Source: an uncultured Verrucomicrobia subdivision 3 bacterium (GTDB lineage Bacteria; Verrucomicrobiota; Verrucomicrobiia; Limisphaerales; UBA11358). Taken from it: DNA of 64,000 nucleotides. The notes beneath the pieces are model-generated. The model worked only from the letters and a program-made list of their open reading frames with translations, was not told where the DNA came from and did not search any database. The translations under genes and the position numbers were made by a program. The stretch is taken from contig CAITTG010000036.1 of NCBI GenBank assembly GCA_903895255.1, forward strand, positions 1 through 64,000, read 5' to 3'. Of this stretch, positions 17,605-25,795 are shown one piece after another. Within the stretch, counting starts at the first letter, position 1. The number at the start of each line of letters is the position of its first letter.

Positions 17605-19149
17605 TTATTGCCAGTCATCCGTTCGGAACGGCGAGGCCGGCAGACCCGCCCCATTGAAAAGCGTGCAGTCTGGATTGGCTGCCCAAGCATAGCGAACTGC
17701 TTTTGGTGAACTCACTTCCGGGCTGGAGACGATTACTTGATTGCCTTCTATGCGAGCGTTCGCCCACACCCAATGATGATCCTCGCCGGCGACGGCAAAT
17801 CCTTTTAGCTCGCCACCTTTGGCGACTAATCCGCCGTCCGTGTGGATGAAGGCCAATGTGATCTCGTCGGCGTTGATTTTTTGGCCCGCTGGCAGCGGAC
17901 CGGAGTATGGGATGTCTAGATCGTAAACCTTGGCGAGCGCCCAAAGTGCCAGCCGATGCCCGACGGCCTGTTTGTTTTTCGGATGAATGTTGCCCGGTTC
18001 ACCCACATCAATTGTGACCGCCATTCCGGTGTTGGTAACCAAAAGACTTTTTAACATGCCTTCGCGGACAACAGACCACCGGCTGAACTCAGCGGCATTA
18101 GTGGCTCGTTTCATGAAATTAGGCAACTGTACCCAGGCGAAAGGGAAGTCGCCTTCGTTCCACCGTTGGCGCCAATCCTGAATCATTACCGGGAGCTGGA
18201 CGGAATAGAGTTTGGCCAGCTCGTTTGCGGTATTGTTTTCGCCCTGGTACCAGATCGCCCCGTGAATCGCATAAGGTATGATCGGGGCGATCATTCCATT
18301 GAAGAGGTTCGCCGGATAATTTTTATCCATTCTGGGATCTGCGTGTTTTTGCGGCATGGGCGGTACTGCCTTGCCCTGCGCCTTTAATTCTTCGGAATTA
18401 TTGGTCCAGGTCTCCAATGCGCTTAAATATTCTGCTTGAGCCTTTGCTGCGTCATAAGGATGCAATGTGGCCTCCCAATTTTTTAACACGGGTGCCAGCT
18501 CCGGTCGCTTCTGCATGGCGGGCATGCTGGTCCAGGTTTCGATCGGTGTGCCGCCCCAGGAAGCGTGAACGATGCCCACGGGTAAACCCAGTCTCTGGTG
18601 CAACTCACGGCCAAAAAAATAGGCCGCCGCTGAAAAATTCCCGACCGTCGCCGGAGCGCAGACCACCCAATGTCCATCACAGTTTGTTTGCGGAGTCGTC
18701 GCGGGCCGGCGTCCCACAGTGAACATCCTTATTTGCGGAAAGGTGGCCGAAGCCTTCTCCTTCCAGGCTTCCGTGACATCGTTCACCGACAATTGCATGT
18801 TCGACTGCCCTGAGGCTAGCCAGACTTCGCCCACTAAAACATCCTGAATGATGATGGTGTTCCGGCCGGCGACGGTCATGGTCAAAGGGATGTCCGCGGC
18901 AAGCTTGCCCAGTTGGAGTTTCCAATTGCCGGAGGCATCCGCCGTCGCCGTCCGGGTTTGATCCGCGATGCTGACAGTGACGGTTTCGCCGGGGTCGGCC
19001 CAACCCCAAACGGGCGTCGCAATATTGCGTTGCAGAACCATGTGGTCGGAAAAGATTCCTGGCAGTTTGACCTCGGCCCGGGCTGAAAAGCAAAATAACA
19101 GCCCAATGCCAATTAATAACGAACCTCTTTTAAGGATTACCTGAGTCAT
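17605..19149 (-). CDS. Sialate O-acetylesterase (SASA family) carbohydrate esterase, secreted
   Basis: The 514-residue protein has a signal peptide ending FSARA. An N-terminal beta domain (KLPGIFSDHMVLQRN, PVWGWADPGETV) is followed by the SGNH-hydrolase fold: block I VWLASGQSNMQL with predicted nucleophile S116, GIVHASWGGTPIETW, GAIWYQGENN, and the C-terminal block DVGEPGNIHPKNK with the expected Asp and His. Bacterial members, despite the name, often remove acetyl groups from other sugars including plant and algal polysaccharides. Here it probably de-acetylates the target glycan before the glycosidases act. It lies between the GH116 gene (27 bases) and the GH36-like gene (47 bases) in one operon. 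Confidence 0.9.
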   Translation of the reverse strand: MTQVILKRGSLLIGIGLLFCFSARAEVKLPGIFSDHMVLQRNIATPVWGWADPGETVTVSIADQTRTATADASGNWKLQLGKLAADIPLTMTVAGRNTIIIQDVLVGEVWLASGQSNMQLSVNDVTEAWKEKASATFPQIRMFTVGRRPATTPQTNCDGHWVVCAPATVGNFSAAAYFFGRELHQRLGLPVGIVHASWGGTPIETWTSMPAMQKRPELAPVLKNWEATLHPYDAAKAQAEYLSALETWTNNSEELKAQGKAVPPMPQKHADPRMDKNYPANLFNGMIAPIIPYAIHGAIWYQGENNTANELAKLYSVQLPVMIQDWRQRWNEGDFPFAWVQLPNFMKRATNAAEFSRWSVVREGMLKSLLVTNTGMAVTIDVGEPGNIHPKNKQAVGHRLALWALAKVYDLDIPYSGPLPAGQKINADEITLAFIHTDGGLVAKGGELKGFAVAGEDHHWVWANARIEGNQVIVSSPEVSSPKAVRYAWAANPDCTLFNGAGLPASPFRTDDWQ

Positions 19150-19176
19150 GTTTGGGTGTTCAAGGGTGTTTTAGTT

Positions 19177-22100
19177 TTAGGCAAGGATGATTTTCAATTT
19201 TTCCCCGGCATTAATTGTGATGGGATTCTCCAGCGTCAGGAGAACCCGTTTGCCCTCCAGTTGCAAGTGGCTTGATATGGATTTGCCGGCGTGCAAGAGC
19301 CGCGCCGAAGTTGCCGATTCACTGGCCAGGGCGATGGTTCGCAAATGCAAACAGCCCCAGTGCAGGGAGATTTCCGCTGTGAGCGCTCCGTCGGTCAGCG
19401 TTTGCCGGTAGCCGCCCCAGCCTTCAGCGCTGGTGAATGCACCTTGGAAATTTTCCGGCGTCAGCCTGGGCGCGAAACCGATGTGTTGTTTCGGGCCGTG
19501 GCATTCAAAGCCGCAGGCCGCAATGAAGACCCCATAGCTGGCCATGCTGCGCGCGTAATGGTCACCGCACTCGACTTCGTTCCAGGGATTGCGGTGCGCG
19601 GCGTGGTAGCGGTCATGCACCGCGCGTTCGATGGCCAGGCCTTCCAGCAGCATCCCTTCCCAGATCATGTGGCCGGCAACCTGGTGCTCAAATCCATTCA
19701 TGCATTCATTGAAATAACCCGCGGCCCAGTCCGCCTTGCCGGTGCCCCTGGCCCGCTTGAAATCCCAGTCGGTGCGCGGGAAGGTGCACATTAGCAAACC
19801 CGCTTCGCCCGCCATCGCGTACCAGCGGCCAGGTTTGTTGGCCACGCGATAAGGCCCGACATCGGGTGAAAAATTATAGCGCCAAAGCGATTGCAAAGCG
19901 GATACGGTTTCCTTTTCCGGCAACACCCGTGGCAGACCGACTTGGAAGGCCCAGCTCTGGCCGAACACCTGGTCAATCTCGCAGCCCGTGCCGGAGTTGA
20001 TCGAATCCAAATGTTTCGGGTCAACCCGGTTGATGAAATATTCACCGTCGAAAAGCTGGGCGACCAGATTCTTTCGGCCCGTTTCCAAAATAGCGCGGCA
20101 TTGCGTGGCGAAATCCCAGTCACCGACTTCGTCAGCCATCTCCGCCGACGCGGCGAGGGCGGCGAGATACAAGCCGCTCAGCCAGGCCACCGCGCCATAC
20201 CAGTCGGTGTCCAGCGTGTTGTGCTGGTTGCTCGTAATCAGACCACTCTTGTTAGTGTCTTTGGCGATGAGCCACTGGGTCGCCAGCTTGATTTTGGGCC
20301 AGGTGCGTTTGAGGAACTCCGCATCCACCGACATTTGGTGTTCGCGGAGGGCACGCAGGATGGTGCCGGCTTGGCCGTCCACCGCCGGGAAATTATTGAA
20401 TTCTCCCCGAAAATGAATTGCACCGTCCGGCATCTCCGCCAGCCCGAAATCAATTGTTTCACGGGTATTGCGTTCCAAATCCGGAAACAGCCGCGCCGCC
20501 GCATGCGCGTAATGGTAAACATGCCCGCACGTTCCCGGGCAACAGCCCACACCCTCCCAACCATAAAACCGGCCGTTGGCGAGCCGGTAGCAGGTGGCGC
20601 TGGCGAGAATGGAAGTGTTTAAAAATGTCCGGTCGAGAAACCAATAGGGCAGGGTGGAATCATACCAGGTGTCCCGCCACAATTTCGTCTGGCTGGCCAG
20701 CCGGGGGAAATTTGCTGTCACATATTCCGCGACCGCCTGCGCCGAGGCGAATTTGGTGGCGTAATACCGGCCGCAATCCGCGAATGAATTCTTAATTGAG
20801 AGATTGGGGAAATGCCACGTTAACACAAAGGTCACCGTCTGCGACTCGCCGGCGGCCAGGGTCAACTTGCGGCCAAGCGAGCCCACGAGCTTTTCCCCGA
20901 GCGCCGCCGTCTGGTCGCCGCTGGTTTCGTCTGCTTCGCCCAGCAACGCGAGCGACATGGTTCCGAAGTCGGACAGCTTTTCAATCGGCTCAACTGCGCC
21001 GCGCTCGTCGGTGAAAGTGATTTTGCCGACCCCGACGTTGCCCCAGGCACCCGTGGCATCGTCAATGATTTCCAGATGACCCGTTTTTCCCGCAAAGGCG
21101 GAAACTTCAAAGTATTGCCGCGACATGGCGTTTTCATCCTTGCCCGAGGCGCTCAGAACCGGTTTGCCGTCCACGACCAGCGACAGACCGAGCCGGGAAT
21201 TGACTTTTGCCTTGCCGCCGCCAATCCAAAAGGCGATGAATTTTCTCGCGATGACAAAATCCGGGCTGATGAGTTGGCCCATCGCACCATCCTTGTCCGC
21301 GATGGAATCACCGGGGGCGGAAGCGTGGGAATTCACCACACGCGAGGTGTCGCCGCCCACATCGCCTTGATAGGCTGGAATCGCGCTTTTCTTGATCGGG
21401 CCACTGCCGAAGGCCGTGCCTTGGACCTTCCAACCTTCGTAGCTCTCAGTATTCCAATCGGCAAAGACAATGTCAGGCCGCGCCGGCGGGCCTGGGTTGG
21501 GGGCCGCTTCCGCCGCGCATAGCAACATGGTGGCGTGCGGGGTTCTCACGCAGTGGTTGGTTAAAACGCCGCTGGCGTCAGGGTGATGCAAACACACCCC
21601 ATTTTCCAGTTCACCGACAACGGTCGCTTCCACGGTCGCGGCGGACGGGTTGCGGAAGGTAAATTGGAGGACCGTGGCCGGCAAGCTGGAGTCCTCCGTG
21701 TTTAAAGGGATGAACGGCGAGAATGCCTCCAGCGTGACGGCGACAGGCACGGCCGGGTCGGTGTAATTCACGGTGGCGATGGGATATTCCCCGCGAAAAC
21801 TGACCTCAGAAAAGCCGTCCCGATCCAGCGACACCGTCCGTCCGCCGGTCTGCAAGGAGAATTTCTGCACCAGCGGTGAACTAGGCAGGGGCGGTTTGGC
21901 ATAATGGTCCGCCCCAGTGTAAATGAACTGGTTGAAAATATCCCAGTGCCACAGCCGTCCGTCGCCGCCCAGATACAACTGCCCCGCGCCGATGCCCCCG
22001 ACGGGCATGCCAACAAATTTGAGTTCGTTACCGCGCAACACCTCCGGGGTGCCGCGCTCAAAGAGTGATTTCACCCAGTCGGGCGAAAGTTTTTTATCGG

Positions 22101-22251
22101 CCGGCACCAGGTGATCAAAATCCTCACGCGTGAAGGGCCCGGCCATCGCCGGCAGCCGGCTGAAGGTCAGGCCGAGGACCGTGGCGGCGGAAGTTTTAAG
22201 AAAATCCCGGCGGGCCCATTGGGTTGCGGGCAATTTGGATGCTTTATTCAT
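19177..22251 (-). CDS. GH116 family glycosidase (GBA2-like), Tat-exported, with inserted lectin-like domain
   Basis: The 1024-residue protein starts with a Tat signal, RRDFLKTSAATVLGLTF. Residues 70-250 form the GH116 N-terminal beta domain (VGMPVGGIGAGQLYLGGDG, WDIFNQFIYTG). Residues of about 258-418 are an insert beginning ADWNTESYEGWKVQGTAFG and containing FWIGGGKAKVN and EIIDDATGAWGN, which resembles the beta-sandwich module seen in GH32-type enzymes. The catalytic alpha-barrel follows (GWEGVGCCPGTCGHVYHY); NTLDTDWYGAVAW carries the Asp expected as acid/base. GH116 includes beta-glucosidases, beta-xylosidases and glucosylceramidases; which applies is unclear. Tat export contrasts with the Sec-type signals of its neighbours and suggests folding before export. 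It overlaps nothing and sits 30 bases after the first sulfatase. Confidence 0.85.
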   Translation of the reverse strand: MNKASKLPATQWARRDFLKTSAATVLGLTFSRLPAMAGPFTREDFDHLVPADKKLSPDWVKSLFERGTPEVLRGNELKFVGMPVGGIGAGQLYLGGDGRLWHWDIFNQFIYTGADHYAKPPLPSSPLVQKFSLQTGGRTVSLDRDGFSEVSFRGEYPIATVNYTDPAVPVAVTLEAFSPFIPLNTEDSSLPATVLQFTFRNPSAATVEATVVGELENGVCLHHPDASGVLTNHCVRTPHATMLLCAAEAAPNPGPPARPDIVFADWNTESYEGWKVQGTAFGSGPIKKSAIPAYQGDVGGDTSRVVNSHASAPGDSIADKDGAMGQLISPDFVIARKFIAFWIGGGKAKVNSRLGLSLVVDGKPVLSASGKDENAMSRQYFEVSAFAGKTGHLEIIDDATGAWGNVGVGKITFTDERGAVEPIEKLSDFGTMSLALLGEADETSGDQTAALGEKLVGSLGRKLTLAAGESQTVTFVLTWHFPNLSIKNSFADCGRYYATKFASAQAVAEYVTANFPRLASQTKLWRDTWYDSTLPYWFLDRTFLNTSILASATCYRLANGRFYGWEGVGCCPGTCGHVYHYAHAAARLFPDLERNTRETIDFGLAEMPDGAIHFRGEFNNFPAVDGQAGTILRALREHQMSVDAEFLKRTWPKIKLATQWLIAKDTNKSGLITSNQHNTLDTDWYGAVAWLSGLYLAALAASAEMADEVGDWDFATQCRAILETGRKNLVAQLFDGEYFINRVDPKHLDSINSGTGCEIDQVFGQSWAFQVGLPRVLPEKETVSALQSLWRYNFSPDVGPYRVANKPGRWYAMAGEAGLLMCTFPRTDWDFKRARGTGKADWAAGYFNECMNGFEHQVAGHMIWEGMLLEGLAIERAVHDRYHAAHRNPWNEVECGDHYARSMASYGVFIAACGFECHGPKQHIGFAPRLTPENFQGAFTSAEGWGGYRQTLTDGALTAEISLHWGCLHLRTIALASESATSARLLHAGKSISSHLQLEGKRVLLTLENPITINAGEKLKIILA

Positions 22252-22281
22252 AGGACGCTTTAAAGGGGACGGGTTGTGCCT

Positions 22282-23856
22282 TTAGTCAGGTGTTTGCTGG
22301 CTCTTCCACCACGTCGGATTGGGTTGCCAGTCAGGTTGAAGAAATTCGGCGTGTTGCTTTTCGAGCTGGATTTTAAGTTTTATCGCCGCGTTGCGGTGTT
22401 GCCCTGCCCAGACATTTTGGTATTCGGGGTTAGGCTGCGGAATTTTTGCACCCGTAGATTTTAACCATGCCTGCAGTTGCAACCAGAGATCGCGGGCGCG
22501 GGCAGTTTCGACGGTGGCAACATCGTGCCGCTCGCCGGGGTCCGCAACGAGGTTGTACAACTCATTGTGGCCGTCCTCCCAATAGTGAATGAGTTTCCAG
22601 TCGTCCTGCCGGATGATCGAGGAGGGTTCACCCCCCTGGTTGCCATAGTGGGGATAGTGCCAGAAGAGGGGGCGGGACGGCAGCCGGCCGCCTTTGAGCA
22701 AGGGCACGACACTTACCCCATCAATGGTCTGCTTCGGCGTGGTGTTCACGCCCACAAGTTCCAGCAGGGTCGGGAGAAAATCAATGCCGATAACTGGCGT
22801 GTCGCAGGTACGCCCCGGTTGAGTTATGCCGGGGGCCCTGATATAAACGGGAACCCGAATGCCTCCCTCCCATTGACGCCCCTTGCCGCCGCGATAGGGA
22901 AGTTGCGAGGAGCTGTAACTATCCCCGGAGACGACGCCCCCGTTGTCGCTGGTAAAAATGACCACGGTATTCGTGGTCAAATTTAGCTCATCCAGTTTTT
23001 TTAAGACTCGTCCCACCGCATTGTCCATTTCATCGATAAGCCCGGCATAAATGGGGTTGTCCTGCACGATGCGGACAGGCAGTGTGCGGTCGATGGTAAA
23101 ACGCTCCTTGGGCGGGGTTTGGGCGGCGGCTTTGGCCCGATATTTTTCCCATAACGGCCGCGTGGTTTCGATGGGTCCATGCACCGCGTAAAATGCCAAA
23201 TATGCCAGAAAAGGTTTGTTCGTATTCTGCTCGATGAATGAAATCGTTTCGTCGGCCAGCCGTTGCGTGAGGGATTGTCCGCGCGGCCCGCTCGGCAGAT
23301 TGGGATTCACCCAGGGCGCGTAATAACCGCCGACGGGGCTGCCCGCCTCCCAGCCGCCCTTGTTGATGTCGAAACCGTTGTCTTCCGGCCAGGCGCCCTT
23401 GTCACCCAAATGCCATTTGCCCGCAAAAAAAGTCACATAGCCGGCCCCCTTGAGCGCCGCCGCCAGCGTGGTTTTATTGGCCGGCAAGTTATTGACATAG
23501 GCCGGCACCAGCAATTTGGACTGGCGCTTTTCCGCAAAATTTGCGCCCGTCTCCGCACCGATCCAATCCGTGATCCCGTGGCGGGTGGAATATTGGCCGA
23601 GCATGATACTCGCCCGCGATGGACTGCATACGCAGCCGGCGGCGTATCCTTGGGTGAAACGCATGCCACTGCGGGCCAATGCATCAATATTCGGCGTTTC
23701 GTAAAACTGGCTGCCTTCCACCCCCACATCCTTGATCCCCAAATCATCCACCAGGATGAACAGAATGTTGGGCTTTGCCTCCACCACGCCTTGGAGCGCG
23801 ACCAGGAGCAAAGCGCCGGAAATTATCAACCTCAGCTCACTGTTTCTCCGGACCAT
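22282..23856 (-). CDS. S1-family sulfatase, Cys-type, secreted
   Basis: The start is taken at the ATG of MVRRNSELRLIISG (23856), giving 524 residues and a signal peptide ending VEA; the frame runs on to 23937 without a better signal. The metal site begins ILVDDLGIKDVG, and the formylglycine motif is CSPSR (C77) in GCVCSPSRASIMLGQ. Other active-site blocks are present: FFAGKWHLGD, AFYAVHGPIE with the expected His, FTSDNGGVV and PYRGGKGRQWEGG. This points to an active type I sulfatase matured by formylglycine-generating enzyme or anSME, neither of which is encoded here. Substrate is probably a sulfated fucose- or galactose-containing polysaccharide. It is 30 bases upstream of the GH116 gene. 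Confidence 0.92.
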   Translation of the reverse strand: MVRRNSELRLIISGALLLVALQGVVEAKPNILFILVDDLGIKDVGVEGSQFYETPNIDALARSGMRFTQGYAAGCVCSPSRASIMLGQYSTRHGITDWIGAETGANFAEKRQSKLLVPAYVNNLPANKTTLAAALKGAGYVTFFAGKWHLGDKGAWPEDNGFDINKGGWEAGSPVGGYYAPWVNPNLPSGPRGQSLTQRLADETISFIEQNTNKPFLAYLAFYAVHGPIETTRPLWEKYRAKAAAQTPPKERFTIDRTLPVRIVQDNPIYAGLIDEMDNAVGRVLKKLDELNLTTNTVVIFTSDNGGVVSGDSYSSSQLPYRGGKGRQWEGGIRVPVYIRAPGITQPGRTCDTPVIGIDFLPTLLELVGVNTTPKQTIDGVSVVPLLKGGRLPSRPLFWHYPHYGNQGGEPSSIIRQDDWKLIHYWEDGHNELYNLVADPGERHDVATVETARARDLWLQLQAWLKSTGAKIPQPNPEYQNVWAGQHRNAAIKLKIQLEKQHAEFLQPDWQPNPTWWKSQQTPD

Positions 23857-24184
23857 TATTGGGCCAGGTCGGCAGTGTTTAACCGGTAAAAATTGCCGAG
23901 CGATCGAACTGATAAGGGTGAGGGCACCGTGGCTCATTTTAATTTAGGAACTCGTTTTAAAAATTACCGATGTGTCTGCGGGAAGGGCCGTGCGGTCGAG
24001 ACCCGTGAGGTGGACTCCGCCGTCCCGATGGGCAGAAAATGCCTGCGGCTCGCCCATAAACAGATCCGCCCATCGTTGGTCAATGACCGGCTGAAGCATT
24101 TTGTTGATGATTGCCGCAGCCGGCCTGGCACCGCCATCATGGCCAGCGTGAGGGTCTTCACCCGGAATTTTGACCTCCGGTAAT
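23857..24184. other. 328-base gap between two sulfatase genes, no recognised gene
   Basis: A reverse frame overlapping the end of the upstream sulfatase gene runs from 24213 to 23944 (89 codons, containing ADLFMGEPQAFSAHRDGGVH), and a forward frame 23893-24183 is also open. Neither resembles a family I know. In an operon whose other gaps are 20-90 bases this gap is large and may be the remnant of a lost gene. I see no promoter or hairpin that I would defend. Confidence 0.4.
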
Positions 24185-25756
24185 TCATGGCGAAACGCCA
24201 TTTTTGATGGCATTCAGTTGCTGCCGCATGGCCAGTACTTTTTGCGGGTACTTTTCAAACAGGTTCGTGCGTTCGCCCGGATCAACCGCCAGGTTAAACA
24301 ACATTGGCGCGGTTAAGTGACTTTCCGCAAACCGTTCTGCGGAGGCATCCGCCCATCTCCCCATGCCGGTTGGTTTGCCGATGGCATTTGCGGGAATGAA
24401 TTTCCAATCGCCCTGACGGAGCGCCAGGGTGTCGGACACACCTTGCAATACGGTGTCGCACCTGATTTGGTTGGTGGTTGCCCCCAGCAAGACGCGGGAT
24501 AGATCCAGGCTGTCGGGAGCGGTTTCCCGGGGCACTTGCTGGCCGGTGATGCCAGCCAGTGTCGCCAGCATGTCTGCGAGATTAAACAACTGGCCAGATA
24601 CCCGCGGCTTGATTTGTTGCGGCCAGAACGCGATCAACGGCACCCGGCAGCCACCCTCGAAAACGAGATATTTCCAGCCGCGCAAGCCGCCGGTGGGTTG
24701 ATGCCCGTTTAAATCCTCAAAGGAGTGGTCGTAGTAACCGTCGAATAAAATGGCCCCGTTGTCACTCGACAATATCACCAGGGTGTTGGTTTCCAGGTTG
24801 AGCTTTTTGAGTGCCTGCATTATCTCCCCCGTCTCCCAGTCTATTTGCTGAATTACATCACCACGCACGCCGCACGCACTGGTTCCGACCAGGGACGGTT
24901 TGGCAACCCGCGGAACATGCGGTTCGAACAAGGCCGCTTCCAGAAAAAATGGCGCGTTCCTGTGTTGTTCGATGAAGTGCACGGACTTGGCCACGACCGT
25001 GCTGGCCAGGTCCTCATCTTTGAACCTGGCTGACTTGCCTCCTTTCATGAAGCCAATCCGACTGATGCCGTTAATGATGGTGCCGGAGTGCTGCCGGTCC
25101 GCCTTTTGTTTCAACAGGTCGGGTCGCTCCAGGCCAGTGGGGTCGTCGCTGATGTTGGTTGCGTAGCTCACGGTGATGGGATCTGCCGGGTCGAGGCCCA
25201 CCACGCGGTGGTTTTCAATCCATACATCCGGCACCCGGTCCACCGTTGCTGGAATGATGTAACAATAATCAAAGCCGACTTCGATCGGCCCCGGTTTGAT
25301 CTCCTGATTGAAATCCACGGGTATATGGCCATCGCCGAGCCCCAGGTGCCATTTCCCCACGATGCCCGTGTGATAGCCCGCCTGGCGCAACAGGGCGGGC
25401 AGGGTGAGCCGCCCCGGTTCAATACACAGGGGGGCGTCACCATCCAGAATACTGGTTTTGCGCCCTTTCTCGCGCCAGGCGTATTCGCCGGTCAGCAGCG
25501 TAAAACGTGATGGGGTGCATGTTGAGGCGGGCGCGTATCCTTGGGTAAAACGCACCCCCCCGGCGGCCAGCCGGTCGATGTTGGGCGTCTTGATCTTAGT
25601 GGCTCCGTAACAACCAAGATCGCCGTAACCGAGATCGTCCGCGAGGATTAACACGATGTTGGGTTTCTGGCCGGCCGGGGTGGCATATGCCGGACCTGCG
25701 GGGGTGAGAACCACTCCCAGCCAGCCCGCCATCAACATGGCTCCGTTAATTTTCAT
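24185..25756 (-). CDS. S1-family sulfatase, Cys-type, secreted
   Basis: The 523-residue protein has a signal peptide ending AYA. Sulfatase blocks in order are LILADDLGYGDLGCYG, the formylglycine motif CTPSR with C80 in STCTPSRFTLLTGEY, GIVGKWHLGLGDG, FEPHVPR with the conserved His, LSSDNGAILFDG and KYLVFEGGCRVP. All expected metal and sulfate ligands are therefore present and the enzyme should be active once its cysteine is converted to formylglycine. Relatives are arylsulfatase-A-like enzymes acting on polysaccharide sulfate esters. The gene is separated from the sulfatase-like gene upstream by 39 bases and from the next sulfatase by 328 bases. Confidence 0.92.
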   Translation of the reverse strand: MKINGAMLMAGWLGVVLTPAGPAYATPAGQKPNIVLILADDLGYGDLGCYGATKIKTPNIDRLAAGGVRFTQGYAPASTCTPSRFTLLTGEYAWREKGRKTSILDGDAPLCIEPGRLTLPALLRQAGYHTGIVGKWHLGLGDGHIPVDFNQEIKPGPIEVGFDYCYIIPATVDRVPDVWIENHRVVGLDPADPITVSYATNISDDPTGLERPDLLKQKADRQHSGTIINGISRIGFMKGGKSARFKDEDLASTVVAKSVHFIEQHRNAPFFLEAALFEPHVPRVAKPSLVGTSACGVRGDVIQQIDWETGEIMQALKKLNLETNTLVILSSDNGAILFDGYYDHSFEDLNGHQPTGGLRGWKYLVFEGGCRVPLIAFWPQQIKPRVSGQLFNLADMLATLAGITGQQVPRETAPDSLDLSRVLLGATTNQIRCDTVLQGVSDTLALRQGDWKFIPANAIGKPTGMGRWADASAERFAESHLTAPMLFNLAVDPGERTNLFEKYPQKVLAMRQQLNAIKNGVSP

Positions 25757-25795
25757 CTGGTTTGCGTTTGTTTGTGCCGGGCCTGGGCTCGTTCA

